Source: Arachis hypogaea
Taxonomy: Eukaryota > Streptophyta > Magnoliopsida > Fabales > Fabaceae
DNA: 64,000 bases
Assembly: GCF_003086295.3 (NCBI RefSeq)
Contig: NC_092048.1
Coordinates: 104,176,112-104,240,111 of the forward strand
Direction: 5' to 3'
Numbering within the stretch: the first letter of the stretch is position 1; each line of letters opens with the position of its first letter. Of the stretch, positions 21,997 to 33,598 are shown piece after piece. The position numbers and the translations under genes are program-made. The notes under the pieces were generated by a model. It did not search any database. It saw only the letters and a program-made list of their open reading frames with translations, and was not told where the DNA came from.

Positions 21997-23129
21997 GTTG
22001 CTTGTCCCCAAGCAACTGAAAATCAAAATATGATAAAAAGAAGAGAATATACTATAAATTCCAAACTATCAATGAAACAGAGCTTCAATCATATGAGCGG
22101 GACTTATAGCTTTTTGCCTCTTGAATAGTTTTGGCATCTCACTTTATCCATTGAGGTTCAGAATGATTGGCATCTATAGGAACTTCAGATTTCGAATAGT
22201 GTTATCGACTCTCTTAGTTCAGCATGATGATTCTTGAACACAGCTTCTTTATGAGTCTTGGCCGTGGCCCTAAGCACTTTGTTTTCCAGTATTACCACTG
22301 GATACATAAATGCCACAAACACATAATTGGGTGAACCTTTTCAGATTGTGACTTAGCTTTGCTAAAGTCCCCAATTAGAGGTGTCCAGGGTTCTTAAGCA
22401 CACTCTTCTTTTGCTTTGGACCTTGACTTTAACCGCTCAGTCTCAAGTTTTCAATTGACACCTACACGCCACAAGCACATGGTTAGGGACAGCTTGGTTT
22501 AGCCGCTTAGACCAGGATTTTATTCCTTTAGGCCCTCCTATCCACTGATGCTCAAAGCCTTGGGATCCTTTTTATTGCCCTTGCCTTTTGGTTTTAAGGG
22601 TTATTGGCTTTTTGCTCTTGCCTATTGGTTTTAAGAGCTTTTGGCTTTTTCTGCTTGCTTTTTCTTTTTCTTTCTATTTTTTTTTCGCCTATTTTTTTTT
22701 CTATTTTTTTTTTCTGCAAGCTTTGTTCTTTGCTGCTTTTTCTTGCTTCAAGAATCATTTTTATGATTTTTCAGATTATCAAATAACATGTCTCCTAGTC
22801 ATCATTCTTTCAAGAGCCAACATATTTAACATTCTTAAACAACAACTTCAAAAGACATATGCACTGTTCAAGCATACATTCAGAAAACAAGAAGCATTAT
22901 CACCACATCAATATAATTAAACTAAGTTCAAGGATAAATTCAAAACTCATGTACTTCTTGTTCTTTTGAATTAAAACAGTTTTTATTTTAAGAGAGGTGA
23001 TGGATTCATAGGACATTCATAACTTTAAGACAGATTTACTAACTACTAATGATCATGTAATGAAGACACAAACATAGATAAGCACATAACATAGAAAATG
23101 AAAAACAGAGAAAGTAAGAACAAGGAATG
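21997..23129 (-). other. Element B 3' untranslated region
   Basis: About 1.1 kb without a gene. Collinear with 45420-46537 of C and with 63660-64000 of G. It contains a T-rich low-complexity stretch (22660-22740) and two diverged copies of a unit ending in ccacaa(a/g)cacat (about 22250-22330 and 22380-22490). Confidence 0.6.
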
Positions 23130-23419
23130 AGTCCACCTTAGTGATGTCCTTGAGCTCTTCTATGTCTCTTCCTTGTCTTTGCTGCTCCTCCTTCATTGCT
23201 TTTAGATCTTCTCTGATTTCATGAAGGATGATGGAGTGCTCCTGATGTTCCACCCTTAGTTGCTTCCAATAATTGTGTGGAAGAAAATGAATCCCCTGAG
23301 GTATCTCAGGGATCTCTTGATTTGCAGTCAAATGTTCTACCACTGAGCTATAGACCCTTGATGGAAGCTTTTGTCTTCCCTTTCCTCTTTCTAGAGGTTT
23401 CTCTGGCCTTAGGTGCCAT
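23130..23419 (-). pseudogene. Element B third-ORF remnant with large internal deletion
   Basis: ATG at 23419 begins MAPKARETSRKRKGKTKAS, matching the N-terminus of the C third ORF (MAPKTGESSRKGKGRTKAS). After about 19 codons the match stops and 49 nt of tRNA-Cys sequence follow. Then the C-terminal part resumes: EIPEIPQGIHFLPHNYWKQLRVEH and HSIILHEIREDLKAM. Some 280 codons of the conserved domain are missing, and a smaller deletion of about 14 codons lies before LRVEH. The coding frame is closed by a TAG within the tRNA piece (start ...IKGL, stop). The gene is dead in B. Confidence 0.8.
23309..23357 (-). tRNA. Truncated tRNA-Cys(GCA) copy embedded in the B third ORF
   Basis: The minus strand of these 49 nt begins gggtctatagctcagtggta and continues through a D-arm and an anticodon arm with anticodon GCA (23325-23323). 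This is the 5' two thirds of plant tRNA-Cys, with about three differences from the form I remember. The T-arm and the 3' acceptor strand are absent, so it is not functional. The right-hand junction falls in a stretch, gagatccc, common to tRNA and element, which hints at joining by short homology. Confidence 0.8.
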
Positions 23420-23774
23420 CAATGGTTATGGAAAAAAACAAAAAAGCTATGCTTTTACCACACCAAACTTAGAATGTTGCTCACCCTCGAGCAAAAGAAG
23501 AAAGAATAGAAGAATAAGAAGAAGATATGGAGGAGATGGATGGGAGTGTGTATTCAGCCATATGGGTGGGATTGGGTGGGAGAGAGATGTTGAATTTTTG
23601 AAGGTAGTGGGTGTATGGATGTGAGTGGTAAATGGAAAAAAAGAAGGGATGATCATGAATGGAAAGAGAGATGATGAGGTAGGTGGGGATCCTGTGGGGT
23701 CCACAGATCTTGAGGTGTCAAGGCATTTACATCCCTGCACCAATTTAGGCATGTAAAATGCCCTTGCACACAAC

Positions 23775-23950
23775 TCTGGGCGTTCAGCGCCAGGTTGGTG
23801 CCCTTTTTGGGCGTTCAACGCCCCTTTGCTGCCATTTCTGGCGTTGAACGCCAGAACCATGCTTGTTCTGGGCGTTCAGCGCCAGGATGCTCCCATTCTG
23901 GGCGTTCAGCGCCAGAACTATGCTCTGTTCTGGCGTTTGAACGCCAGACA
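23775..23950 (-). repeat. ggcgttcaacgcc palindrome array upstream of the B third ORF
   Basis: Six or more copies of tggcgtt(c/g)aacgcca or its half sites, the same palindrome as in the B, C and G LTRs. It is placed between gag-pro and the third-ORF remnant. Below it (23420-23700) the minus strand is a pyrimidine-rich leader. Confidence 0.75.
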
Positions 23951-24085
23951 GATGCTCCTCCAGGGTGTGATTTTTCTTCTGCTGTTTTTGATTCCGTTTT
24001 TGATTTTTTTGTTTATTTTGTGACTCCACATGATCATGAACCTAAGAAAACATGAAAAACAATAAAAATAAGAATTAGATAAACA

Positions 24086-24131
24086 TTGGGTTACCTCCCA
24101 ACAAGCGCTTCTTTAATGTCAATAGCTTGAC
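24086..24131 (-). ncRNA. Two-hairpin module after element B gag-pro
   Basis: Minus strand: hairpin 1 GTCAA/TTGAC (24131-24127 with 24122-24118), loop gcta; 16-nt spacer; hairpin 2 TTGGG/CCCAA (24101-24097 with 24090-24086), loop aggtaa. Starts 19 nt after the stop codon at 24151. Confidence 0.7.
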
Positions 24132-24150
24132 AGTGAGCTCTCATGGAGCC

Positions 24151-26478
24151 TCACAGATGTGCAGAGCTTTGTTGAGACTCTCCAACACCAAACTTAGAGT
24201 TTGGATATCGGAGTTCAACACCAAACTTAGAGTTTGGTTGTGGCCTCCCAACACCAAACTTAGAGTTTGACTGTGGGGGCTTTGGTTGACTCTGCTTGGA
24301 GAGAAGCTTTTTCTGCTTCCTCTCCATGGTTGCAGAGGGAGATCCTTGAGTTTTAAACACAAGGGAGTCCTCATTCCATTGAAGGACTATTTCACCTCTG
24401 TCAACATCAATCACAGCTCTTGCTGTGGCCAGGAAAGGTCTTCCTAGGATGATGGATTCATCCTCTTTCTTTCCAGTATCCAGGACTATGAAATCAGCAA
24501 GGATGTAAAGGCCCTCAACTTTTACCAATACATCTTCTATGTGTCCATAAGCCTGTCTTTTTGAGCTGTCTGCCATCTCTAGTGAGATTTTAGCAGCTTG
24601 CACCCCATAGATTCCCAGTTTCTCTATTACAGAGAGGGGCATGAGGTTTATACCTGAACCAAGGTCACACAGAGCTTTGAAGATCATGGTGCCTATGGTA
24701 CAAGGTAGTATGAACTTTCCAGGATCCTGTCTCTTCTGAGGTAATGTCAGTTGATCCAGATCACTTAGTTCATTGATGAACAAGGGAGGTTCAACTTCCC
24801 AAGCATCAATGCCAAATAATTTGGCATTCAGCTTCATGATTGCACCAAGAAACTTGGCATTTTGCTCTTCAGTGACATCCTCATTCTCTTCAGAAGAGGA
24901 ATACTTATCAGAGCTCATGAAGGGCATAAGGAGGTCCAATGGAATCTCTATGGTCTCTAGATGAGCCTCAGAGTCCTTTGGTTCCCCAGAGGGAAGCTCC
25001 TTATTGATCACTGGACGTCCCAGGAGGTCTTCCTCCTTGGGATTCACGTCCTCTCCTCTCCTCATAGGTTCGGCCATGGCGCTTATGTCAATGGCCTTGC
25101 ACTCTCCTTTTGGATTCTCTTCTGTATTGCTTGGGAGAGTACTAGGAGGGATTTCAGTGATCCTTTTACTCAGCTGGCCCACTTGTGCTTCCAGATTTCT
25201 AATGGAAGACCTTGTTTCATTCATGAAACTTACAGTGGCCTTAGATAGATCAGAGACTAGATTTGCTAAATTAAAAGCATTTTGTTCAGAGTTCTCTGTC
25301 TGTTGCTGAGTTGATGATGGAAAAGGCTTGCTATTGCTAAACCTGTTTCTTCCACCATTATTAAAGCCTTGTTGAGGCTTTTGATCCTTCCATGAGAAAT
25401 TTGGATGATTTCTCCATGTTGAGTTATAGGTGTTTCCATAAGGTTCACCTAAGTAATTTACCTCTGCTATTGCAGGGTTCTCAGGATCATAGGCTTCTTC
25501 TTCAGAAGATGCCTCTTGAGTACTATTGGATGCAGCTTGCATTCCATGCAGACTCTGAGAAATCATATTGACTTGCTGAGTCAATATTTTGTTCTGAGCC
25601 AATATGGCATTCAGAGTATCAACTTCAAGAACTCCCTTCTTCATAGGCGTCCCATTATTCACAGGATTCCTTTCAGAAGTGTACATGAACTGGTTATTAG
25701 CAACCATGTCAATGAGTTCTTGAGCTTCTGCAGGCGTTTTCTTTAAGTGAATGGATCCACCTGCAGAGGTGTCCAGTGACATCTTTGATAGCTCAGATAA
25801 ACCATCATAGAATATATCCAGGATGGTCCATTCTGAAAGCATGTCAGAAGGACACTTTTTGGTCAACTGTTTGTATCTTTCCCAAGCTTCATAGAGAGAT
25901 TCACCTTCTTTCTGTCTGAAGGTTTGAACATCAGCTCTAAGCTTGCTCAGCTTTTGAGGAGGAAAGTACTTGGCTAAGAAAGCCGTGACCAGCTTATCCC
26001 AAGAGTTCAGGCTGTCTTTGGGTTGAGAATCCAACCATAATCTAGCTCTGTCTCTTACAGCAAAAGGGAAAAGCATAAGCCTGTAGACTTCAGGATCTAC
26101 TCCATTAGTCTTAACAGTATCACATATCTGCAAAAATTCAGTCAAGAACTGAAAAGGATCTTCAGATGGAAGTCCATGAAACTTGCAGTTCTGCTGCATT
26201 AGAGAAACTAATTGAGGTTTCAGCTCAAAGTTGTTTGCTCCAATGGCAGGAATGGAGATGCTTCTTCCATGTAAATTGGAATTAGGTGCAGTAAAGTCAC
26301 CAAGCATCCTCCTTGTATTATTATTATTTTCGGCTGCCATCTCCTCTGCCTGTTCGAAAATTTCTGAAAGGTTATCTCTGGATTGTTGTATTTTAGCTTC
26401 TCTTAATTTTCTCTTCAGAGTTCTTTCAGGTTCTGGATCTGCTTCCACAAGAATGTTCTTATCCTTGCTTCTGCTCGT
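24151..26478 (-). pseudogene. gag-pro: Element B Gag-protease, long open frame with a lost start codon
   Basis: Open for 775 codons from 26478, where the ATG of element C (MSRSKDNN) reads ACG. The longest frame shown by standard rules begins at a GTG (26448). Counting from there: Gag core about 70-235 (ANNFELKPQLVSLMQQN, LMLFPFAVRDRARLWLDSQP, AFLAKYFPPQKLSKLRADVQ, LYEAWERYKQLTKKCPSDM), possible coiled coil 275-300, aspartic protease 575-700 with CDLGSGINLM (594-603) and ILGRPFLATA (667-676), and three NSKFGV repeats at 728-754. No zinc knuckle is visible. Gag forms the particle and the protease matures it. There is no pol behind it. Apart from the start codon no lesion is visible, in contrast to C. 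A non-ATG start or an upstream start is possible. Confidence 0.8.
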
Positions 26479-28353
26479 ATGACAAGGAAGAATGGCCAGA
26501 AAAATGATAATAATAATAGAGATCCTTTATACCACAGTATAGGGATCCCTTTGTAAGTAGAAGAAGAGGGGGAGATAAAGGATGTGATGTAAAGGAAGAA
26601 ACACAACTGTGAGGATTGGAATGTGAGATGAGATGTTAGGATATGAATGATTAAATAGAATAGAATGAGAGAGAAGGATAATTTTCGAAAATTATTTTGA
26701 AAAATAGTTAGTGATTTTTGAAAATGGTTTTTTTTTTTTTTTCGAAATTTTTTTTTTTATAAAAAATAAAAATAATTAGTTAATAAAAAATAAATTTTTG
26801 AAAAAGAGGGAAGATATTTTCGAAAATTAGAGAGAGAGAGTTAGTTAGGTGGTTTTGAAAAAGTTAAGAAACAAACAAAAAGTTAGTTAGTTAGTTGAAA
26901 CAAATTTTGAAAAGATAAGAAGTTAGGAGGTTAGAGAAGATATTTTGAAAAGATATTTTTGAAAAAGATAAGATAAGAAGATATTTTTGAAAAGATATGA
27001 TTGAAATTAGTTTTGAAAAAGATTTGATTTTTAAAATCTCAATTAATGACTTGGTTCATAAGAAATCACAAGATATGATTCTAGAACTTAAAATTTGAAT
27101 CTTTCTTAACAAGCAAGTAACAAACTTCAAATTTTTGAATCAAAACATTAATTGATTAGTTATTTTCGAAAATTTTATATAAAAATAAGAAAAAGATTTT
27201 TGAAAAATATTTTTGAAATTTTCGAAAATAGCTAATAATTTTGAAAAAGATTTGATTTTTGAAAAAGATTTTGAAAAAGATAAGATTTTCAAATTGAAAA
27301 TTTGATTTGACTCATTGGCAACAACTTTGATTTTTAAAAAATTTTTGAAAAAGTCAATCCAAATTTTCGAATTTGATGAGAGAAAAAGGGAAAGATATTT
27401 TTTTGATTTTTGAAATTTTTATGATGCAAGAGAAAAACACTAAAAAGATGCAATGCATGAAATTTTTAAATCAAAACATGTGATGCGTGCAAGAATGCTA
27501 TGAATGTTAAGATGAACACCAAGAACACTTTGAATGTCATGATGAACATCAAGAACATATTTTTGAAAAATTTTTAATGCAAAGAAAACATGCAAGACAC
27601 CAAACTTAGAATTCTTTAATGCTTAGACACTAAGAATTCAAGAATGCATATGAAAAACATGAAAAGACACAAAACAAAAAATCATCAAGATCAAATAAGA
27701 AGACTTACTAAGAACAACTTGAAGATCATGAAGAACACCATGAATGCATGAGAATTTTCGAAAAATGCAAGATGCATATGCAAGTGACACCAAACTTATG
27801 ATATGACTCAAGACTCAAATAAGAAACACAAAAATATTTTTGATTTTTATGATTTTCTAATTTTTTTTGGATTTTTATTTTATATTTTTCGAAAAACTAT
27901 TTTGGAAAAGAAAAATAAGGATTCCAAAATTTTCAATATGAATTCCAGGAATCTTATGCTCTAAAGCTCCAATCAAAGGGTCAGGCATGGCTTAATAGCC
28001 AGCCAAGCTTTAGTATGTAACTCAGACATGACACGCCTGACATTCCTTACATTCAACAGCCAATTGGCTAAGAAAGATAAAGAAGCTCTTCTCTTGGGTA
28101 TAAGGATTGAGACATGGCTTTACAGCCAGACAGGCTTCAACATGCTTCATGAAACACTAGAATTCATTCTTAAAAATTTTGAAGCCATAGAATAATTTAT
28201 TTTTGAAAATATTATTTTTAGTAAAAATTTTTTTTTTTCGAAAACAAGTGAGGAATTTTTGAAAGATTTTTGAAAAATTTTTGAAAACAAAACAAAAAGA
28301 AAATTACCTAATCTGAGCAACAAGATGAACCGTCAGTTGTCCATACTCGAACA
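26479..28353 (-). other. Element B 5' leader, rich in ttttcgaaaa-like palindromes
   Basis: About 1.9 kb between primer site and gag with no gene. Extremely A/T-rich, with many ttttcgaaaa and tttttgaaaa units (26690-27450, 28190-28310). Two caccaaactta motifs (27597, 27786) resemble the priming tract. C has the matching leader at 39095-40993. Confidence 0.65.
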
Positions 28354-28372
28354 ATCCCCGGCAACGGCGCCA
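28354..28372 (-). promoter_or_regulatory. Element B primer binding site (tRNA-Asp)
   Basis: atccccggcaacggcgcca on the plus strand, identical to the 3' end of plant tRNA-Asp with CCA, 6 nt from the 5' LTR. Confidence 0.9.
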
Positions 28373-28378
28373 AAAACT

Positions 28379-30051
28379 TGGTGGACGAAATTGTGATCAC
28401 ATTAATGTAGTACTCTTTGTTATTGTATGGAATCATTATTATGGCTCTTTACTATGTGTGGACACAACTCCGTTCAACTAACCAGCAAGTGTACTGGGTC
28501 GTCCAAGTAATAAACCTTACGTGAGTAAGGGTCGATCCCACAGAGATTGTTGGCTTGAAGCAAGCTATGGTCACCTTGCAAATCTCAGTCAGGCGGATTT
28601 AAACATGATACTTTATTAGATTAAAATAAACAATAAAAGGGATAGAGATACTTATGTAGATTCATTGGCAGGGATTTCAGATAAGCGAATGGAGATGCTT
28701 TTCGTTCCTCTGAACCTCTGCTTTCCTGCTATCTTCATCCAATCAGTCTTACTCCTTTCCATGGCTGGCTGTATGCAAGGGCATCACCGTTGTCAGTGGC
28801 TACATCCCCTCCTCTCAGTGAATCTTATGCTCACGCACCCTGTCACGGCACGGCTATTCATCTGTCGGTTCCCGATCATGCTGGAATAGGATTCACCCTC
28901 CTTTTGCGTCTGTCACTAACGCCCAGCACTCGCGAGTTTGAAGCTCGTCACAGTCATTCAATCATTGAATCCTACTCAGAATACCACAGACAAGGTTTAG
29001 ACCTTCCGGATTCTCTTGAATGCCGCCATCATTCTAGCTTACGCCACGAAGATTCTGGTTAGGAGATCTAAGAGATACTCATTCTAGCTTAATTCATGTA
29101 GAACAGAAGTGTTTGTCAGACACGCGTTCATAAGGGAGAAGGATGATGAGCGTCACACATAATCATCACCTTCATTACGTTCTTGGGTGCGAATGGATAT
29201 CTTAGAAGCGAAATAAGAAGAATTGAATAGAAAACAGTAGTACTTTGCATTAATCTTTGAGGAACAGCAGAGCTCCACACCTTAATCTATGGAGTGTAGA
29301 AACTCTACCGTATGAAAATACATAAGTGAAGGTTCAGGCATGGCCGAGATGGCCAGCCCCCTAAAACGTGATCAATAGTCTCCTAAGATGAATAATGGAA
29401 TAAAACTGAGACCAAAGATACCTAATACAATAGTAAGAGGTCCTATTTATAATAAACTAGTCACTAGGGTTTACATGAGTAAGTAATTGATGCATAAATC
29501 CACTTCCTGGGCCCACTTGGTGTGTGTTTGGGCTGAGCCTGAGTGTTGCACGTGCAGAGGCCATTTGTGGAGTTGAACGCCAGTTTCTGTGCCAGTTTGG
29601 GCGTTCAACTCTGGTTTTGGATCCTTTTCTGGCGCTGGACGCCAGATTTGGGTAGAAAGCTGGCGTTGAACGCCAGTTTACGTCGTCAATTCTTGGCCAA
29701 AGTATGGACTATTATATATTGCTGGAAAGCCCTGGATGTCTACTTTCCAACGCAATTGGAAGTGCGCCATTTCGAGTTCTGTAGCTCCAGAAAATCCACA
29801 TTGAGTGCAGGGAGGTCAGAATCCAACAGCATCAGCAGTCCTTTTTCAACCTCTGAATCTGATTTCTGCTCAAGTCCCTCAATTTCAGCCAGAAAATACC
29901 TGAAATCACAGAAAAACACACAAACTCATAGTAAAGTCCAGAAATGTGAATTTAACACAAAATCTATTAAAAACATCCCTAAAAGTAACTAGATCCTACT
30001 AAAAACATACTAAAAACAATGTCAAAAAGCGTATAAATTATCCGCTCATCA
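28379..30051 (-). repeat. Element B 5' LTR, 1673 bp
   Basis: Same ends and length as 20306-21978. TATA box at 29444-29451, palindromes upstream of it at about 29550-29680, hairpin CCTTAC/GTAAGG at 28515-28530. Confidence 0.95.
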
Positions 30052-30056
30052 CCTCC

Positions 30057-30280
30057 CCAGCATGATTTGCTCCACCTCCTCTGCCATGGTTGTGAGTCTC
30101 TTCTTCATGATGATTTTCCATGTTTTCTTCCATGTTAGGTTCAAAGTATTCCTCAAAGTGTTCCTCCTCTTCTTCAGCACCAACTACACGTTTTTCTTTT
30201 GCCTCCCTCCTTAGTCTAAGGAAGGTTCTCTCAGGTTTAGAATCAAAGGAAGTTGAAGCCCTGCTTCTTCTCCCTGTCAT
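30057..30280 (-). pseudogene. gag: Element A gag, N-terminal piece cut off by element B
   Basis: ATG at 30280 starts MTGRRSRASTSFDSKPERTF, the Athila Gag beginning (compare EADPEPERTLKRKLREAK in B and C), followed by an acidic stretch and HNHGRGGGANHAGE. At 30056 the duplication cctcc and the LTR of B interrupt it. The reading frame continues at 20300. Confidence 0.85.
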
Positions 30281-30547
30281 ACAACCAACAAGTACAAGCA
30301 AAGAAAATAGGTGCAGACAGTATTTGTGTCAGAATTGCTGTTAGTTGTGGGTGATGCAATATATCAAACAGTTAGTGGGTTAGCAAACAGAATTGAAAAT
30401 AACAAAGAAAAACAAAAGAGTAGAGGGGGAAGGGAAGAAGTTTAACTAAAACAAAAAGTAAATCACTCAAACAGAAAAATGAAATTCACAAAATAAAAAT
30501 GCTCAATCTAGTGATCTTCCAATTTAATCATTGTTGATGCACAATCA
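30281..30547 (-). other. Element A 5' leader
   Basis: Short A-rich leader between primer site and gag start. I see no gene in it. Confidence 0.6.
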
Positions 30548-30566
30548 ATCCCCGGCAACGGCGCCA
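30548..30566 (-). promoter_or_regulatory. Element A primer binding site (tRNA-Asp)
   Basis: atccccggcaacggcgcca on the plus strand, 6 nt from the 5' LTR. Confidence 0.9.
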
Positions 30567-30572
30567 TAAACT

Positions 30573-32879
30573 TGATGCACGGAAAACTTATCTCTCAACA
30601 AATCTCCCTTCGGCAAGTGTACCAAATTTGTCGTCAAGTAAAAACTCACAATAGAGTGAGGTCGAATCCCACAGGGATTGATTGATCAAGCAACTTTAAT
30701 TAGAAGAATGTTCTAGTTGAGCGAATCCAGAATTTGGGTTGAGAGTTGCAGAAAATAAAATGGCGGGAATGTAAATAACAGAAAAGTAAATGCTAGAATT
30801 AAAGGACTGGAAGTAAATGACTGAAAATAAATTGCAGAATTGTAAATGGGAATGGGGGATTTGCTCATAAAAGTAAATGGCAGAAATTAAAGAGAATGGG
30901 TAAGATCAGAGATGGGGAGTTCATTGGGCTTAGGAGGTGTTGCAATTCTCCGGATCAAGTTCATTTTTATCTCTTCCTCAATCAATGCACTCATTGATCT
31001 CCTTGGCAATCTTAAGTGATTGAATTACAATTTCTTGCAATTCAATCTCTCAAATCTTGATCAATAGCCAATTCCTTGGTCAACTGCTCATGAGAAGAGA
31101 TGAAGTATGGTCACTGATTATACCACATGCATTTCCCAAATCAAGTATTGAGAGGGTTATAGTCACATACCCATCCAAACCCAATTTGGTCCAGCATGAG
31201 AAAGCATTTCTAGCTTGATCTCTTCATTCCTCTTTCAAGGTTCAAAAGAGATCCAAGTTTGAATAGCTTCTCTTCCAAGATAACTACTCAATTGGATGAA
31301 GATCGAAAGCTTTCAAGTAAAATCAAGAGGAAAGATAGAAGAAGAATAATGAAAATTAGTATTGATCCATCAAATTACAACAGAGCTCCCTAACCCAATG
31401 AAAGGGGTTTAGTTGTTCATAGCTCTTGAAAATGAAAACAAAGATGGAGAATACATCATAAAACTAGAAATTGCAAAGAAAGTAAAATACAGAGAGTAGT
31501 TCTCTTTTTCCCAGCCTCCAGAACTTCTTCTCAATTCAAAGCTACTCCTATATATACTACTCTTCTCAGCTTCTAGTGTGATTCTTCAAGTCTTGGGCCT
31601 TTGGATCTTGAGTTTGAAGCAGTTCCTTTCTTTATTTGAGCATGGCTTTACTTGCAGAGAGAAAGTGCGAAGTGGGCGGAGACTTTAGTTTAGGACGTTA
31701 GGGGTGTTAATATTTAGTGAGAATATAAGTTCGAGAACGTTAGTGACACTTAACATTGTCACTAACGTTCCAATGCACCCCTTTGCCTCACGTTAAAACC
31801 CACGTTAACTAGGTTAACGTGGCTTTTAACGTTGCCTTGTTAACCTTCGAGAACGTTAGTGACACTCAACATTATCACTAACGTTCCAGTGTGCCCCTTC
31901 TTGCTTCATGTTAAAGCTCACATTAACTAGGTTAACGTGGCTTCTAACATGGCCCTTGCCATCCTTCGAGAACGTTAGTGACAATCAACATTGTCACTAA
32001 CGTTCCAATGTGCCCCTAGGTCTCACATTAGAGTCCACGTTAACTAGGTTAACGTGGCTTCTAACGTGGCCATCTTTAGCCATCCCAACGTTAGTGACAA
32101 CGTTGAGTGTCACTAACATTGGCTCATCCTTCATTCTTCATCGTTAGCTTCCACGTTAACCAAGTTAACGTGGAAGTTAACGTGACTCTTGGGGGTTGTG
32201 TGGTTACTTCAACATTAGTGACAATGTTGAGTGTCACTAACGTTGTCGACAACTCTTCATCCCTTACGTTAGTTTCCACGTTAACCAAGTTAACGTGGGA
32301 GTTAACGTGGTACTTTGCACCATAGGCCAACGTTAGTGACAATGTTGAGTGTCACTAACGTTGGCTTCTCTTCCCCCCTTAATGTTAGAGGCCACGTTAA
32401 CTAGGTTAACGTGGCTTCTAACGTGGCCACTTCTGAGTAATTGCCAACGTTAGTGACAATGTTAAGTGTCACTAACGTTGGCTCAACTTCTCTTCTCCAC
32501 GTTAGAGTTCACGTTAACTTAGTTAACGTGACTCTCTAACGTGGGCATTGATGGCTTTTTTTTGAGAGTGTTATTGGCAATCACTTTTCTCATTAACCTT
32601 GCAAGTTACCTCCCCTTTTCTTACTTCCTTTTGGTCCTGAAATCAAGCAATAAAGTGCATCAAAGCTCTAGTCCAAGTCATGAGTAATGCAACATAATAT
32701 TTGTCACTAAACTTATGCAAAATCCTCATGAAATTATGTAAAATACAAAATGTATGCTTGAATCAAGGCATAAGTGAATATCTACCCAAAACTAGCTTAT
32801 TTCCTAAAGAAATGCATGAAACTAACCTAAAAATAGTAAAGAAAAGGTTAGTGAAACTGGCCAAGATGCCCTAGCATCA
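30573..32879 (-). repeat. Element A 5' LTR, 2307 bp
   Basis: From tgatgcacgg to tagcatca. TATA box at about 31547-31560, palindrome array 31736-32550, hairpin CTCAC/GTGAG at 30645-30660. More differences from its partner than between the two B LTRs, as expected for the older host of B. Confidence 0.93.
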
Positions 32880-32884
32880 TGGAG

Positions 32885-33598
32885 CTCCCGAGGTCCTGGC
32901 ACGCTTGTAACCTAAAAAAATACTACAGCTAAGCAGCAAACCTTGCTCAATTGGTGCACTCTTTTTCCCGATTTCAAGGGTTTTTTAACGAGGCACCAAC
33001 ACGAGGGCTAGAGATGTCCACACCCCTAGTATGCTTTTGTAAAGGAATTTCTTAAATATTAATAAAAATTCCTATTCTATTTCTCTCTTCAAAGGTTTCC
33101 TATCTTGAACGCATTAATTTAAGTTTGATAAACCATAAAAATACATTGCCCGACCTAAAGTGGTTGGCAAGATGAAGCAACGAGGTACAGGTTAATGAAA
33201 AAAGTTATACAAACAACTCGTACAAAGCAACCTCAAACAGGAAGGATAAAAAATGAGTTGTAAAAGTAACTTAAGAAAGGCCGATTACTTGAAGTCGGAC
33301 CTATGTAAGGAAATTAATAAACTTTCGAATTTGTTAAGACTCTAAAGTAAAAACAAATTGTACCTTACTACAAGAGTTTAACAAAAGGGTACTTCACAAC
33401 TCTAATAAAGTTTTGAACATTACTTCATAAAAGTTTTGAAAAAACAACAAAAGTGAAAGGTAAAGTGTTCGAAAAACTATAAACTATTACAAGAAATTAA
33501 AGTGTTATAAGCCCACAAGTCGGGCCATACCAGTTATATGAAACAAAATATAAAAAGCCTAAAGGGGAGTGAGGTCCTTGCAAGTAACATCATCTTTT
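32885..33598 (+). pseudogene. Element E end of pol and following spacer
   Basis: After removal of A and one copy of tggag, the E frame continues as LELPRSWHACNLKKYYS and stops near 32930. This is the usual C-terminal end of Tat-type integrase/pol. The rest is A/T-rich spacer up to the antisense frame at 33599. I see no other gene in it. Confidence 0.65.

Larger units (their letters stand above)
20306..30051 (-). mobile_element. Element B: young non-autonomous Athila-like element (gag-pro only)
   Basis: Two LTRs of exactly 1673 bp (20306-21978 and 28379-30051), with about 13 differences counted by eye, and a perfect 5-bp duplication cctcc (20301-20305 and 30052-30056). It inserted in the gag gene of A. 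Minus-strand order: 5' LTR, tRNA-Asp primer site, long T/A-rich leader, gag-pro, two-hairpin module, palindrome array, remnant of the third ORF with a tRNA-Cys piece, 3' UTR, priming tract, 3' LTR. No reverse transcriptase or integrase is present. Confidence 0.95.
11193..32879 (-). mobile_element. Element A: Athila-type Ty3/gypsy retrotransposon, interrupted by element B
   Basis: Two LTRs of equal length (2307 bp, 11193-13499 and 30573-32879), flanked by a perfect 5-bp duplication tggag (11188-11192 and 32880-32884). Minus-strand order: 5' LTR, tRNA-Asp primer site, gag (split by B), protease, reverse transcriptase/RNase H, integrase, two-hairpin module, 3' UTR, priming tract, 3' LTR. Without B the element is about 11.9 kb. 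It inserted in the integrase end of E. Its genes carry stops and frameshifts, so this copy is dead. Confidence 0.93.

Noticed and set aside
23277..24055. Plus-strand frames opposite the B third-ORF remnant and palindromes
   Set aside because: Antisense to the element, made of repeat and tRNA sequence.
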